Positions 46,058 through 55,102 of a DNA stretch of 64,000 bases are shown piece by piece (positions within the stretch are counted from its first letter, which is position 1; the number at the start of each line of letters is the position of its first letter). The notes below the pieces were generated by a model that worked only from the letters and a program-made list of their open reading frames with translations, was not told the DNA's origin and made no database searches. The position numbers and the translations under genes were made by a program. The stretch is from assembly GCF_035695185.1 (NCBI RefSeq), contig NZ_DASSES010000090.1, positions 1 to 64,000 of the forward strand, given 5' to 3'. This DNA is from Frateuria_A sp035695185 (lineage in GTDB: Bacteria > Pseudomonadota > Gammaproteobacteria > Xanthomonadales > Rhodanobacteraceae).

Positions 46058-46134
46058 TGGCGCGCCTGGAGGGATTCGAACCCCCGACCAATGGCTTCGG
46101 AAGCCACTACTCTATCCGGCTGAGCTACAGGCGC
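46058..46134 (-). tRNA. tRNA-Arg (anticodon CCG)
   Basis: The reverse strand folds as a standard tRNA. The acceptor GCGCCTG pairs with CAGGCGC, the D arm contains TAGCTCAGCCGG, the anticodon stem GTGGC/GCCAT encloses loop TTCCGAA (anticodon CCG, decoding CGG), and the T arm contains GGTTCGAATCC. CCA is encoded (46058-46060). The toxin/IS remnant region lies directly downstream of its 3' end, the usual side for island integration. Confidence 0.95.
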
Positions 46135-46308
46135 GTGGTATTGCGAGGTGCGCGCGGGATCGGGTCGATCCTCGGCGGACGAGCAGTATAGCGGAGTTGG
46201 GTGGGGAGGTTCATGCGGTTTCTCCGCTCGGGAGAGCGGTGCCCGGTGGGCGGGTGAGGACTTGGGCGGGGCGGGGTGCCTGAGGTACTCCCGGACCCTC
46301 TCCCCCCA

Positions 46309-46340
46309 CCCCTCTCCCGAAGGGAGAGGGGCTTTTGTTT
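46309..46340 (+). terminator. C-rich hairpin with T-run
   Basis: CCCCTCTCCC and GGGAGAGGGG form a perfect 10-bp stem around GAA and are followed by CTTTTGTTT on the forward strand. A second copy of the same arms (46386-46396 with 46413-46423) follows within 80 bp. No forward gene ends just upstream, so these may be dispersed repeats rather than functional terminators. Confidence 0.45.
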
Positions 46341-46433
46341 CTGGCATGGGTGGGGCTTCGGGCGAGCCTTGGCCCCTCACCCCGGCCCTCTCCCCCAACG
46401 TTGGTAGGAGCCGGGGGAGAGGGAGCCAAAGGC

Positions 46434-48332
46434 TTACAGCGGCTTGATCAGGTCGGACAGGGTGTCCGGCTTGCTGTCGTCCCGGACCAGGTGCGGGTAC
46501 TTGAGGCCGCCGTGGTAGTCGATGCGGACGGTCTTGTACTCGTCGAAGTTCTTCACCAGCAGTTCGACCGGCTGGCTCTTGTCCTTTGCTGCCGCGGTGA
46601 CCGCATCCTTGACGGCGTCGGCGGAGTATTCCTTGCCGTTGACCGCGACGATGGTCATCGCCGGCGAGAGGCCGGCCTTGAACGCGGGGCTGTCCCACAG
46701 CACGTCGCCGATCGAACCGTCCTTGCCGACCGACAGGCCCAGCGAGTAGGTCAGGTCGGCGGCGTGGCGGCGCGATTCCATCGCCTTGACGGCCTTGGAA
46801 GGCTTGTCGGTGTAGACCAGTTTCCAGCCATGGGAAGCGATGCCGCCGATCAGCGGGCCGTGGCCATCCAGGCGCGTGCGCAGGTAGCTCTTCCAGTCAT
46901 ACGGGGCGATGTCGTTGAGCGTCCTGACCACGTCCTCGAAGGTGTAGGTGTTGACCTTCCAGTCGCCGTTGTTCATGCCGAAGAAGGCGCGCGCGAAGTC
47001 GTCGATCTTCTTCCTGCCGCGGGTGAGTTCGCGCAACTTGCCATCGACGTCCAGCCAGATCATCGCGCCCGCCGAGTAGTAGTCCTCGCTCGCCTGGTAG
47101 TTGCGGTAGGGCAGCGGGCGGCGCTGGGCGATCGTCGGGTCGTTGGTGGTGTCCTGCACGTTGCGCCAGCTGGCCAGGCCGGGGCGGCCCCGGTCGTAGG
47201 TGGCGGCGACGAGGGCGAACATGTCCAGCGTCTCGTCCTTGTTCCACAGGCCCGCGCGGGCGGCGATGACGGTGCCCCAGAACTGGGTCTGGCCCTCGTA
47301 CACCCACAGCAGGGTGTCGCTCATCGGCACGTTGAAGTTGGGCGTGGTCAGATCCGCGCCGCGGCGGTACTTGCCGTCCCAGGAGTGGTTGAACTCGTGC
47401 GAGAACAGGTCGCGCTCGTAGACGTTCTTGTCCCACTCGGTGAAGTAGTCGGCGCCCACGCCGTCCTCGCTGGAGCGGTGGTGCTCCAGGCCGTTGCCGC
47501 TCATCTTGTCGCTGAGCGAGACCAGGAAGTCGTAGTGGTCGTAGTGGTGCGCGCCGTAGAGCTTGTACATCTGCTGGATCAGCTCGCGGTGCGGCTTCAG
47601 TTGCTCGGGCTTGATCTCGAGGTACTTCGGCGCGTCGGCGACGATGTTCATGTAGACCGGCGTCTTGGCGCCCGGGTCGAGGTCCACGCGCTTGAAGTAC
47701 TTGCCGGCGTAGATCGGCGAGTCGACCAGCGTGTTGTAGGTCTGTGGCTTGTAGGTGACCGTGTCGCCGTGGGTGGAGGCCACTTCCAGCGCAGTGCCGG
47801 CCTTCCAGCCGGCCGGGTAGGTGACGCTGCCCTGCGCCGGGATCTTGCGGATGTTGTAGCCGGCCGGATACAGGCTCATCGCATCCCACTGCAGGTTGAG
47901 CATCTCCGGCGTCATCACCACGCGGCCCTGGCGGGTGCTCTGCGGCGAGAGGAATTCGAAGTAGGCCTGCACCTCGTTCGCGCCCTGCGGTACGTCGACG
48001 TGGAAGGCATAGACGTTGAGCGGGTCGCGTGTCCACGGCAGTACCTTGCCGTTGGCCTTGATCACCAGGCCGGCGAGCTTGTCGATCGGGCCGGTCGGCG
48101 AGTGGTGGCCGGGGATCCACTGCGGGAACAGCAGAGTCAGCGGGCCGGGCTGCGCAGGGATGGTCTCGTTGACGCGGAACACGCGGTGGGTGACGTCGGT
48201 AGCGTCGACATCGATCTTCAGCGTGCCCTGGAAGGGCGCATCGCCGATCGGCGGTACGTCGGCGAAGGCGGGCACGGCGGCCAGCATGAAGCCGGCGGCG
48301 AGCAGGGCGGAAGCGAGGGGTCTGATTTTCAC
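46434..48332 (-). CDS. M61 family glycyl aminopeptidase-like metalloprotease with PDZ domain (copy A)
   Basis: A 632-residue exported zinc metalloprotease. The start is GTG 48332 (GGAGAG upstream), giving the signal peptide LASALLAAGFMLAAVPAFA. Zinc ligands are HEFNH (residues 312-316) with the third ligand Glu346 in 'LLWVYEGQTQFWG'. The N-terminal M61 domain has 'YPAGYNIRKI'. A PDZ domain closes the protein ('SVGKDGSIGDVLWDSPAFKAGL'). M61 enzymes trim peptides with small N-terminal residues. It is followed on the same strand, 115 bp upstream, by a close paralogue. Confidence 0.93.
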   Translation of the reverse strand: MKIRPLASALLAAGFMLAAVPAFADVPPIGDAPFQGTLKIDVDATDVTHRVFRVNETIPAQPGPLTLLFPQWIPGHHSPTGPIDKLAGLVIKANGKVLPWTRDPLNVYAFHVDVPQGANEVQAYFEFLSPQSTRQGRVVMTPEMLNLQWDAMSLYPAGYNIRKIPAQGSVTYPAGWKAGTALEVASTHGDTVTYKPQTYNTLVDSPIYAGKYFKRVDLDPGAKTPVYMNIVADAPKYLEIKPEQLKPHRELIQQMYKLYGAHHYDHYDFLVSLSDKMSGNGLEHHRSSEDGVGADYFTEWDKNVYERDLFSHEFNHSWDGKYRRGADLTTPNFNVPMSDTLLWVYEGQTQFWGTVIAARAGLWNKDETLDMFALVAATYDRGRPGLASWRNVQDTTNDPTIAQRRPLPYRNYQASEDYYSAGAMIWLDVDGKLRELTRGRKKIDDFARAFFGMNNGDWKVNTYTFEDVVRTLNDIAPYDWKSYLRTRLDGHGPLIGGIASHGWKLVYTDKPSKAVKAMESRRHAADLTYSLGLSVGKDGSIGDVLWDSPAFKAGLSPAMTIVAVNGKEYSADAVKDAVTAAAKDKSQPVELLVKNFDEYKTVRIDYHGGLKYPHLVRDDSKPDTLSDLIKPL

Positions 48333-48365
48333 GGAACGGACTCTCCGGTGGTGGTGCCTCGAATT

Positions 48366-48438
48366 CCGTTCACCCTGAGCGCAGGGCCGGGAGGGCCGGA
48401 GCCGAAGGACGCCCTTCGGCTGCGCTCGGGGTGAACGG
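48366..48438. repeat. Nested inverted repeat between the two M61 genes
   Basis: CCGTTCACCCTGAGCGCAG (48366-48384) pairs with CTGCGCTCGGGGTGAACGG (48420-48438), 19 positions with one G-T pair. Inside lies a second perfect 8-bp hairpin, GCCGAAGG-ACGC-CCTTCGGC (48401-48420). The 'CACCCTGAGCGCAG' consensus with a central 'CCGAAGG' belongs to a widespread proteobacterial intergenic repeat type. Confidence 0.7.
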
Positions 48439-48447
48439 CTGTGCAAG

Positions 48448-50346
48448 CTATTTGCGCGGGGTGGTGATGGCGGTCAGCAGGTCCTTGCCGTCGGCGCGGA
48501 CCAGGTGCGGGTATTTCAGGCCGCCGTGGTAGTCCACCGCGATAGTGGTATAGACGTCCACGTTCTTGACCAGCAGTTCGATCGGCGCCTTGCGGGTCTT
48601 CGCGGCCTTGACGGCGTCCTTCAGCGCCTCGGGCGAGTAGTCCTTGCCGTCGACCGCGACGATGTCCAGCCCCGGCACCAGCCCGGCCCGGAACGCGGGG
48701 CCGCCCCACTGCACGTCGTAGATGTTGCCGTTCCTGGCTGCGGACAGGCCCAGCGAGTAAGCCAGGTTGACGTTGTGGCGCAGCGCCTCGGCGGCTTGGG
48801 TCGCGGCATTGGGCGCGTCGGTGTAGGCCAGCTTCCAGCCGCTGCGCTCGATCCCGTGCTCGGGCAGCGCGTCGCCGGTGTAGTCCAGGCGTGTGCGCAG
48901 GAAGGTGGCCCAGTCGTAGGGCTGCACCTGGTCGAGCGTGTCGATCACATCGTCGAAGGTGTAGGTCCTGGTGACGTAGCTGCCGTTGTCCATGCCGAAG
49001 AAGGCGCGGGCGAAGTCGTCCAGCGAACGCCGGCCGTGCGAGAGCGCGCGGATCTGCGTGTCCACGTCCAGCCACAACAACTGGCCTTCCGGGTAGAAGT
49101 CGGTACCGCGGCGGTAGTTGCCCCAGCCGCTGCCGCCGAAATAGGTGAGCGGTGCGGCGTCGGCGGTGTCCTGCAGCGAGCGCCACGCGCGGCCGGTGCG
49201 CGCCGACATCGCCGCGGCGATGTCGACCATCGAGTCGCGGTACCGCGCGGCGCTCCACATGCCCGAACGCGCGGTCAGGACGCCGGCCCAGTAGTCGGTC
49301 AGGCCCTCGTAGACCCACAGCAGGTCGTCTTCCTCGACCGTGTTGAAATCCGGCGCCCACAGCTTGGCCGGACGGCGGAACTTGCCGCACCAGGAGTGCA
49401 CGTACTCGTGCGGCATCAGGTCGGCGGTGAGGGCGTACAGCTTGTCGTCGGCCAGCATGTCGGCCGGCAGGCGGTCGTCGCTGGACTGGTGGTGCTCCAG
49501 GCCGAAGTGGCCGGTGTGGTCGGACAGCGTGAGCAGGAAGTCGTAGTGCCGGTAGTGGTGCGCACCGAACAGCTTGTCGGCCTGGTCGACGAGCTTGCGG
49601 TGCTGCCTGAGCTGGTCATCGCTGAGCTCGACCTGGTCGGCTGCGTCGGCCACCACGTTGAGGTGCACCGGCGCCTTGCCCCCGGGGTTCAGGTCCACGC
49701 GGTTGAAGTGCTCGCCGGCGATCAGCGGGGAGTCGACGAAATCATTGAAGCCGACCGGCTTGAAGGTGGTGCTGGCGCCGTCGCGCGACTGCACCTCCAT
49801 CGCGGAGCCGAACTGCCAACCCCTGGGCAGGATGATCGTCGGCTGGATCCGGATCTGCCGCGTGTAGTAGCCGGCCGGATAGAACGCCACCTGGTTGAAC
49901 TCCACATCCACCAGGTTGGGCGTGGACGAGGCGCTGGCGCCGAACATGCCGCCCTCGCCCGGCGAGAGGAACTGGAACTGGAGCTCGAGCTGGCTGGCGC
50001 CCCCGGGCACGGCCAGGTGCAGCGCGTACATGTCGCGCCGGTCGCGGCGCCACGGCACGCGCTTGCCGTTGGCGGTGATGACCAGGCCGGCGAGGTTGTC
50101 GATCGGGCCGGAAGGCGAGTGCTCGCCGGGGATCCACTGCGGGTAGTACAGCGTGAATGCACCGGGCCGGGCCGGGATGGTCTCGTGCACGCGGAAGATC
50201 TTCTTCGGCGCGTCGGTGAGGTCGACCTTCAGTGTCAGCGTGCCCGGATAGGGCTGATCGAGCGGCGCCGCCTTTTCCGCGTGTGCACCCAGCGAGAAGG
50301 CCGCACCCAGCGCGGCCACCAGCAACTTCGAACCAATTTCCTTCAA
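48448..50346 (-). CDS. M61 family glycyl aminopeptidase-like metalloprotease with PDZ domain (copy B)
   Basis: A 632-residue paralogue of the adjacent gene, the same length and domain plan. The zinc motif is HEYVH in 'LMPHEYVHSWCGKFRR' and the third ligand is Glu in 'LLWVYEGLTDYWAG'. The C-terminal PDZ domain is 'GNIYDVQWGGPAFRAGL'. The start appears to be TTG 50346, with GGGGGTAGG upstream and a signal peptide 'LLVAALGAAFSLGAHAE'. The two copies share much of the M61 core ('YDFLL.LSD', 'FARAFFGM.NG') but differ in surface regions, so a tandem duplication followed by divergence is likely. Confidence 0.93.
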   Translation of the reverse strand: MKEIGSKLLVAALGAAFSLGAHAEKAAPLDQPYPGTLTLKVDLTDAPKKIFRVHETIPARPGAFTLYYPQWIPGEHSPSGPIDNLAGLVITANGKRVPWRRDRRDMYALHLAVPGGASQLELQFQFLSPGEGGMFGASASSTPNLVDVEFNQVAFYPAGYYTRQIRIQPTIILPRGWQFGSAMEVQSRDGASTTFKPVGFNDFVDSPLIAGEHFNRVDLNPGGKAPVHLNVVADAADQVELSDDQLRQHRKLVDQADKLFGAHHYRHYDFLLTLSDHTGHFGLEHHQSSDDRLPADMLADDKLYALTADLMPHEYVHSWCGKFRRPAKLWAPDFNTVEEDDLLWVYEGLTDYWAGVLTARSGMWSAARYRDSMVDIAAAMSARTGRAWRSLQDTADAAPLTYFGGSGWGNYRRGTDFYPEGQLLWLDVDTQIRALSHGRRSLDDFARAFFGMDNGSYVTRTYTFDDVIDTLDQVQPYDWATFLRTRLDYTGDALPEHGIERSGWKLAYTDAPNAATQAAEALRHNVNLAYSLGLSAARNGNIYDVQWGGPAFRAGLVPGLDIVAVDGKDYSPEALKDAVKAAKTRKAPIELLVKNVDVYTTIAVDYHGGLKYPHLVRADGKDLLTAITTPRK

Positions 50347-50550
50347 GGACCTACCCCCAACCGACCACCACGGCGCACGTGCGCGCCCTCACCTGCGCAC
50401 GCCGGCCAATAGCCGACATGACAACCATCCGATGGTAGGACGAAGGTCATGCCCCTCCCCCCTGCCAGAGGTCACGCCCGCAGCGTGGCCTACCATGGGT
50501 ATGGCGTGGCGGGTGGCCGCCACGTCTACCCTCGATGCAAAGGAGACCTC

Positions 50551-51702
50551 ATGGCTGCAAAGCCCTGGATCATCGCCCTGCTCGCTGCATGGCTGCCGTT
50601 GGCCTCGCCCTCGTCCGCGCAGGCCGCCGTGCCCACCGTGCGCTGGACGTTCGGCGCCGACGGCGCCCTGTGGGGATCGCCGACCCTCGCCGGCAAGACG
50701 CTGTATTTCGGTTCCGACAGTGGAACGGTTTACGCACTGGACGTCTCACGCCACGTGCCCCGCTGGACGTTCAGAACGGGAGGGAAGGTACGCGCGCGGC
50801 CGCTGCTGGCCGACGGCAAGCTGTTCGTCGCCAGCGACGACGGCGTTCTGTACGCCCTGGATCAGGCCACCGGCAAGCCGGCCTGGACGCTCGATCTGCA
50901 CAGCGGCGATCTGTGCCGCCGACTGCCCTCCCCCGACAACCCGTTCTACGACTACAAGGCATCTTCGCCGGTCTTTGCCGACGGCAAGGTCTTCGTCGGC
51001 ACCGCGGGGGCCCGGCTGTACGCCATCGATGCGACCACGGGCAAGCCGGCCTGGATCGCCGGCGCCAACGACATGTTCCGGGCCACGCCGGTGGTCACCG
51101 ACGGCGTGGTCTACATCGGCAGCTGGGACCATGCCCTGTACGCCTTCGACGCCGCCAGCGGCAAGGCCTTGTGGCACTACGACACGGGCGGCATCGTGCA
51201 GAGCACCGCGGCCCTCGGCGCCGGCCGACTGGTGGTCGGCAGCCGCAGCCACAAGCTGTTCGCGCTCGACCCGAAGCGTGGCAAGCCGGTGTGGATCGCC
51301 GACAATGCCAGCGGCAGCTGGGTCGAGTCCTCCGCGACATACGCCGGCGGCCTGTTCCTGGTCGGCAGTTCCGATGACCTGGCTCTGAAGGCCTACGACC
51401 CGGCCGATGGCCGCCTGCGCTGGTCGTTCGCCACCGGTGGCTGGACCTGGGCCACGCCGGTGCTCGCCGACGGCACGGTCTACATCGGCGCGGTCAGCGC
51501 GTCGCCCTATTACGTGCCCGGTATCACCTTGCAGCGCGGCCTGTTCGCCGTGGACGCACGCACCGGCAAGGCGCGTTGGCATCTGCCGACCGGCACCATC
51601 CACGGCTACGTGACCGGCGGCGTGATGGGCACGCCTGCCGTGGGTCGGGACACGCTCTACGCCACCGCCCTGGATGGCAACGTCTACGCCATCGCCCGCT
51701 GA
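50551..51702 (+). CDS. Exported PQQ-type (BamB-like) beta-propeller protein
   Basis: A 383-residue exported propeller. A signal peptide (IIALLAAWLPLASPSSAQA) precedes repeats of the quinoprotein/BamB type, each with 'G.VYALD..TGKPAWT' strands: 'GTVYALDVSRHVPRWTF', 'GVLYALDQATGKPAWTLD', 'ARLYAIDATTGKPAWIA' and 'HALYAFDAASGKALWHY'. Catalytic metal ligands of PQQ dehydrogenases are not evident, so it is probably a structural or binding protein. AGGAG before ATG 50551 sets the start. It is divergent from the M61 gene. Confidence 0.87.
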   Translation: MAAKPWIIALLAAWLPLASPSSAQAAVPTVRWTFGADGALWGSPTLAGKTLYFGSDSGTVYALDVSRHVPRWTFRTGGKVRARPLLADGKLFVASDDGVLYALDQATGKPAWTLDLHSGDLCRRLPSPDNPFYDYKASSPVFADGKVFVGTAGARLYAIDATTGKPAWIAGANDMFRATPVVTDGVVYIGSWDHALYAFDAASGKALWHYDTGGIVQSTAALGAGRLVVGSRSHKLFALDPKRGKPVWIADNASGSWVESSATYAGGLFLVGSSDDLALKAYDPADGRLRWSFATGGWTWATPVLADGTVYIGAVSASPYYVPGITLQRGLFAVDARTGKARWHLPTGTIHGYVTGGVMGTPAVGRDTLYATALDGNVYAIAR

Positions 51703-51742
51703 CCCTCCGGGCGCCGGCACGGCCGTGCGCCCTGCAACGGCA

Positions 51743-51767
51743 AAGCCCCCGCGACTGCCGGGGGCTT
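51743..51767. terminator. Bidirectional terminator between convergent genes
   Basis: AAGCCCCC (51743-51750) and GGGGGCTT (51760-51767) pair perfectly around a 9-nt loop, between the propeller gene (ending 51702) and the reverse permease gene (ending 51775). The flanking A and T residues suit termination in either direction. Confidence 0.6.
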
Positions 51768-51774
51768 CCTGGTA

Positions 51775-53304
51775 TCAGCTACCGTCGGCCAGCTTGGGCG
51801 CAACCGGCGAGTCGTCGCTGTCCGGTTTCGCCAGCCGGCTGTGCCACATGCCGTAGCCGAAATAGATGACCAGGCCGATGCCCATCCACACCACGAAGCG
51901 GATGATCGTCACCATCGGCAGGCCGCCGATCAGCGTGAGGTGACCATCGCGCAGCCACGGCCAGCCGATGATCAGGAACAGCGAGAACAGCATCCCCGCG
52001 GGCGCCACCAGCCACAGCGCCGGCGTGCGGAAATCGCGCTTCACGTGCGGCTGGCGCACGCGCAGGATCAGTACGGATGCGCAAATCACGATGAACGCCG
52101 AAAGCGTCCCGATGTTGACCAGCTCCGCCACCTCCCCGATCGGCAGGAACCCGGCGACCAGCGCGGTGAACACGCCCAGGATCATGGTCGGTCGGGCCGG
52201 TGTACCGTACTTCGGGTGGATCTTCGCGAACCACTTCGGCAGCAGGCCATCGCGGGCGAGTGCGAACCAGATGCGCGCCGCGCCCAGCATGAACGCGAAC
52301 ATCACGCTGGTGATGCCGGCAATCGCAGCCACCGAGATGATGCCACGCACCCAGTGCAGGCCCAGCGCCTTGAACGCGGCATCCACCGGCGCCGGCGAGT
52401 CCAGCTGCGTGTACGGCACCATGCCGGTAAGCACCAGCGAGACGGCCAGGTAAAGGACCATCGACACCGCCAGCGAAAGCAGCACCGCGCGCGGCAGGTC
52501 GCGTTGCGGCTGCTTCGCTTCCTCGGCAGCGGTGGTCAACGTGTCGTAGCCGAACACCGCGAAGAACACGACGCTGGACGCGGCAAGCACGCCGCCCCAG
52601 CCGAAATGGGATTCACCGTCCACCGTGGTCAGCGGCGGAATGAACGGGTGCCAGTTGGCGGTGTTCACGTAGAACGCGCCGACGCCGATCACCAGGGCCA
52701 CGCCGATCACCTTGATCGTGACGATCAGCGTGTTCATCCGCGCGCCCCACTCGGTCTTGACCGTGAGCATCCACGCGATCAGCAGCGAGATCGCCGCGGC
52801 GATCACGTTGAACACCTTGCCGCTCCCGGGATGGTGCGGATCGTACGCACCCTGCGCCCACACCGGCAGGTGCACGCCGAACAGCTGGTCGATGAGTGCC
52901 TGCACGTAACCGGACCAGCCGATCGCCACCACGCCGACGATCAGCGCGTACTCGACCAGCAGATCCCAGCCGATGATCCAGGCGAACAGTTCGCCGAGCA
53001 CCGCGTAACCATAGGTGTAGGCGCTGCCGGTCACCGGGATCATGCCGGAGAACTCGGCGTAGGCCAGCGCCGCGCAGGCGCTGCCCAGGCCCGCGACGAT
53101 GAAGGAAAGGATCACGGCCGGCCCGGCATTCACCGCCGCCTGCTGCCCGGCGAGCACGAACACGCCCACGCCGATGATCGCGCCGACGCCGATCGCGGTG
53201 AGCTGCCATAGCCCCAGTACGCGGCGGAAATCCTTCGAGCCGCCGGCATCGGCCTGCAGTTGTTCGATCGACTTGTGGCGCACCAGCTTGGAAAGAAAAC
53301 CCAT
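51775..53304 (-). CDS. APC-family amino acid permease
   Basis: A 509-residue inner-membrane transporter of the amino acid-polyamine-organocation superfamily, with about 12 hydrophobic helices. The substrate-binding signature 'GVGAIIGVGVFVLAGQQAAVNAGPAV' lies near residues 40-65 (read in part), and 'SGMIPVTGSAYTYGYAVLGE', 'FFAVFGYDTLTTAAEEAKQPQRD' and 'GITSVMFAFMLGAARIW' follow, typical of the cationic amino acid (CAT/YfnA-like) group. AAGGGGAC before ATG 53304 fixes the start. The substrate is probably an amino acid, but it is not defined. Confidence 0.92.
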   Translation of the reverse strand: MGFLSKLVRHKSIEQLQADAGGSKDFRRVLGLWQLTAIGVGAIIGVGVFVLAGQQAAVNAGPAVILSFIVAGLGSACAALAYAEFSGMIPVTGSAYTYGYAVLGELFAWIIGWDLLVEYALIVGVVAIGWSGYVQALIDQLFGVHLPVWAQGAYDPHHPGSGKVFNVIAAAISLLIAWMLTVKTEWGARMNTLIVTIKVIGVALVIGVGAFYVNTANWHPFIPPLTTVDGESHFGWGGVLAASSVVFFAVFGYDTLTTAAEEAKQPQRDLPRAVLLSLAVSMVLYLAVSLVLTGMVPYTQLDSPAPVDAAFKALGLHWVRGIISVAAIAGITSVMFAFMLGAARIWFALARDGLLPKWFAKIHPKYGTPARPTMILGVFTALVAGFLPIGEVAELVNIGTLSAFIVICASVLILRVRQPHVKRDFRTPALWLVAPAGMLFSLFLIIGWPWLRDGHLTLIGGLPMVTIIRFVVWMGIGLVIYFGYGMWHSRLAKPDSDDSPVAPKLADGS

Positions 53305-53502
53305 TCGGCTGTCCCCTTGAAAACAAGCCCCGATCATAACGTGGGGGTTGCAAGTGGCCGCAAGCCGTGTTTGGGTGATGAGGTCCCTTGTCCCCTTTCG
53401 AGAAGCGCCGCCCGCTTCCTTTGCCGCCGGCGCGGCCGGGCTTCCGCGCCGGACTGGAAGCTGCCCCAGCGCCGGTGGGCGCCACCGCCAAGCGCTTCCG
53501 GG

Positions 53503-54789
53503 TCAATGATCCGTACTGCCCTCCGTGCCGGTCGCGCCCCGGGGCGCTGCTGCACGGGACGGCGGTCGGGCAAACCACGGCAGCGCCATTGCGCTCGCCC
53601 CGAACACGACCAGCACCGCCAGTGCGATGCGCGGATCGAGGTGATCGACGCCGAACCAGCGGCCGCTTGCCCAAGGCAGCACGGCGGTGGCCAGCACGCG
53701 CACCGCCTCGATCCGGCGTGCCGCGCGGCGCCCTTCCATCAGGGCACCGAGCACGGTCAGGCTGCCGACCAGGTAGGCGGCATAGGCCAGCAGCGTCGGC
53801 AGGCCGGCGCGGGCGCTCAGGCCGAGGAACTGCGTGGCCATCCCCAGCAGCAGCGCGAACTGGAACAGGCAGTACACGGCCAGTGCGCGCGACATCGGCG
53901 GCGCGAAGCGCTCGCGCCGGATGTCGAAGGCCGGCCTGGGAAAGCGCGCGGCGACATCGGCCGGGCGCCAGCCGGGCGGCTTGAGCCAGACCAGCAGCTT
54001 GTCGCGCCAGCGCCGCGCATGCCACATGTCGGCGGCCGCCGCCCAGTACACCTCGGCGTTGGCCCACAGCGGGTTCCAGCTGCGCAGCGGCGCGCGGGTG
54101 CCGTACACCGGCGGGTCGGCATCGTCCTCCTCGACGAAGGTGCCGAACAGCCGGTCCCAGACGATTAGGATGCCGCCGTAGTTGCGGTCCAGGTAGCGGT
54201 CGTTCACCGCATGGTGCGCGCGATGGTTGGACGGCGAGCAGAACATGCGGTCGAACCAGCCCAGCCGGCCGACCTGTTCGGTGTGCACCCAGAACTGGTA
54301 GAGCAGGTCGATCAGCGCGACCACCACGAACACCTCGGTGGGAATGCCCGCCAGCGCCATCGGCAGGTAGAACAGCCAGCCCAGCAGCACGCCGCTGCCG
54401 GTCTGGCGCAGCGCGGTGGAGAGGTTGTAGTGCTCGCTCTGGTGATGCACCACGTGCGCCGCCCAGAGGATGTTCACCTCGTGGCCGGCGCGATGCAGCC
54501 AGTAGTAGAGGAAGTCGTAGGCAAGCAGCGCCGCCACCCAGACCACCAGGCTGTCGGCCGGCAGGCTGAAAGGCGCCAGGTGGGTGGCCACCCAGGCGTA
54601 GATGCCGATCGAGAGCAGCTTGCCGAACACGCCCGCGACCTGGGAAATCACCCCCAGCCCGATACTGCTGATCGCGTCGCCAACGCGGTAGGCGTCGCGG
54701 CCGCGGCGGCGCGCGATCCACAGCTCCAGGCCGATCAGCACGAAGAACACCGGCGTGGCCCAGCGGATGATCAGTTCCTGCACGTGCAT
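53503..54789 (-). CDS. Sterol desaturase/fatty acid hydroxylase family membrane protein
   Basis: A 428-residue membrane protein of the FA_hydroxylase (ERG3/ERG25-like) family, di-iron enzymes acting on lipids. Three histidine boxes are present: 'WLHRAGHEV', 'HVVHHQSEHYN' and 'NHRAHHAVNDRYLD'. An N-terminal membrane core of four or so helices (residues 10-150) carries them. The C-terminal half has several further hydrophobic helices not usual in the minimal family. ATG 54789 is used; the frame extends 20 codons upstream. Substrate unknown; alkylglycerol or hopanoid/lipid modification are options. Confidence 0.9.
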   Translation of the reverse strand: MHVQELIIRWATPVFFVLIGLELWIARRRGRDAYRVGDAISSIGLGVISQVAGVFGKLLSIGIYAWVATHLAPFSLPADSLVVWVAALLAYDFLYYWLHRAGHEVNILWAAHVVHHQSEHYNLSTALRQTGSGVLLGWLFYLPMALAGIPTEVFVVVALIDLLYQFWVHTEQVGRLGWFDRMFCSPSNHRAHHAVNDRYLDRNYGGILIVWDRLFGTFVEEDDADPPVYGTRAPLRSWNPLWANAEVYWAAAADMWHARRWRDKLLVWLKPPGWRPADVAARFPRPAFDIRRERFAPPMSRALAVYCLFQFALLLGMATQFLGLSARAGLPTLLAYAAYLVGSLTVLGALMEGRRAARRIEAVRVLATAVLPWASGRWFGVDHLDPRIALAVLVVFGASAMALPWFARPPSRAAAPRGATGTEGSTDH

Positions 54790-55102
54790 GGAGCAGCCCC
54801 GGAAGTAGGCAAGCAGACTCGGCTGTGGCGAGCGTCGCGCGGGGGCCAAGGCGTGCGACCCGCGGTACTCGACAACACCAGTATCGCAAAGTGCGACTTC
54901 GCGCCGGCAGCAGGCAGAGAGGCGCCTTGCGCTTGAGCGGCGCTTTGACTTAACTTCGAACTTACATCGTCACCTCACAAGCTCGACGATGCCCGTGGCG
55001 CGCAGCTTTTCCCCAAAGCCCCGCGCCGTCTCATTCCCTCAAGACCAGCCGCAGACGCTGGCCGAGGGCTGCTGTTCGTAGTATTTGGAGTACCCCGTAG
55101 TA
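54790..55102. promoter_or_regulatory. Intergenic control region of the TonB receptor gene
   Basis: About 310 bp without a gene, between divergent genes. A plausible sigma-70 promoter is TTGCGC (54927-54932), a 17-nt spacer and TTAACT (54950-54955), in an AT-richer patch. This would leave a leader of roughly 140 bp before the receptor ATG. No operator is recognisable. Confidence 0.35.

Noticed and set aside
45709..46191. Forward 160-codon frame crossing the tRNA gene
   Set aside because: It continues from the transposase scrap through antisense tRNA sequence and has no coherent domain.
50347..50550. Riboswitch in the gap upstream of the propeller gene
   Set aside because: The 200-bp gap has short GC-rich dyads but no conserved riboswitch core that I can recognise.
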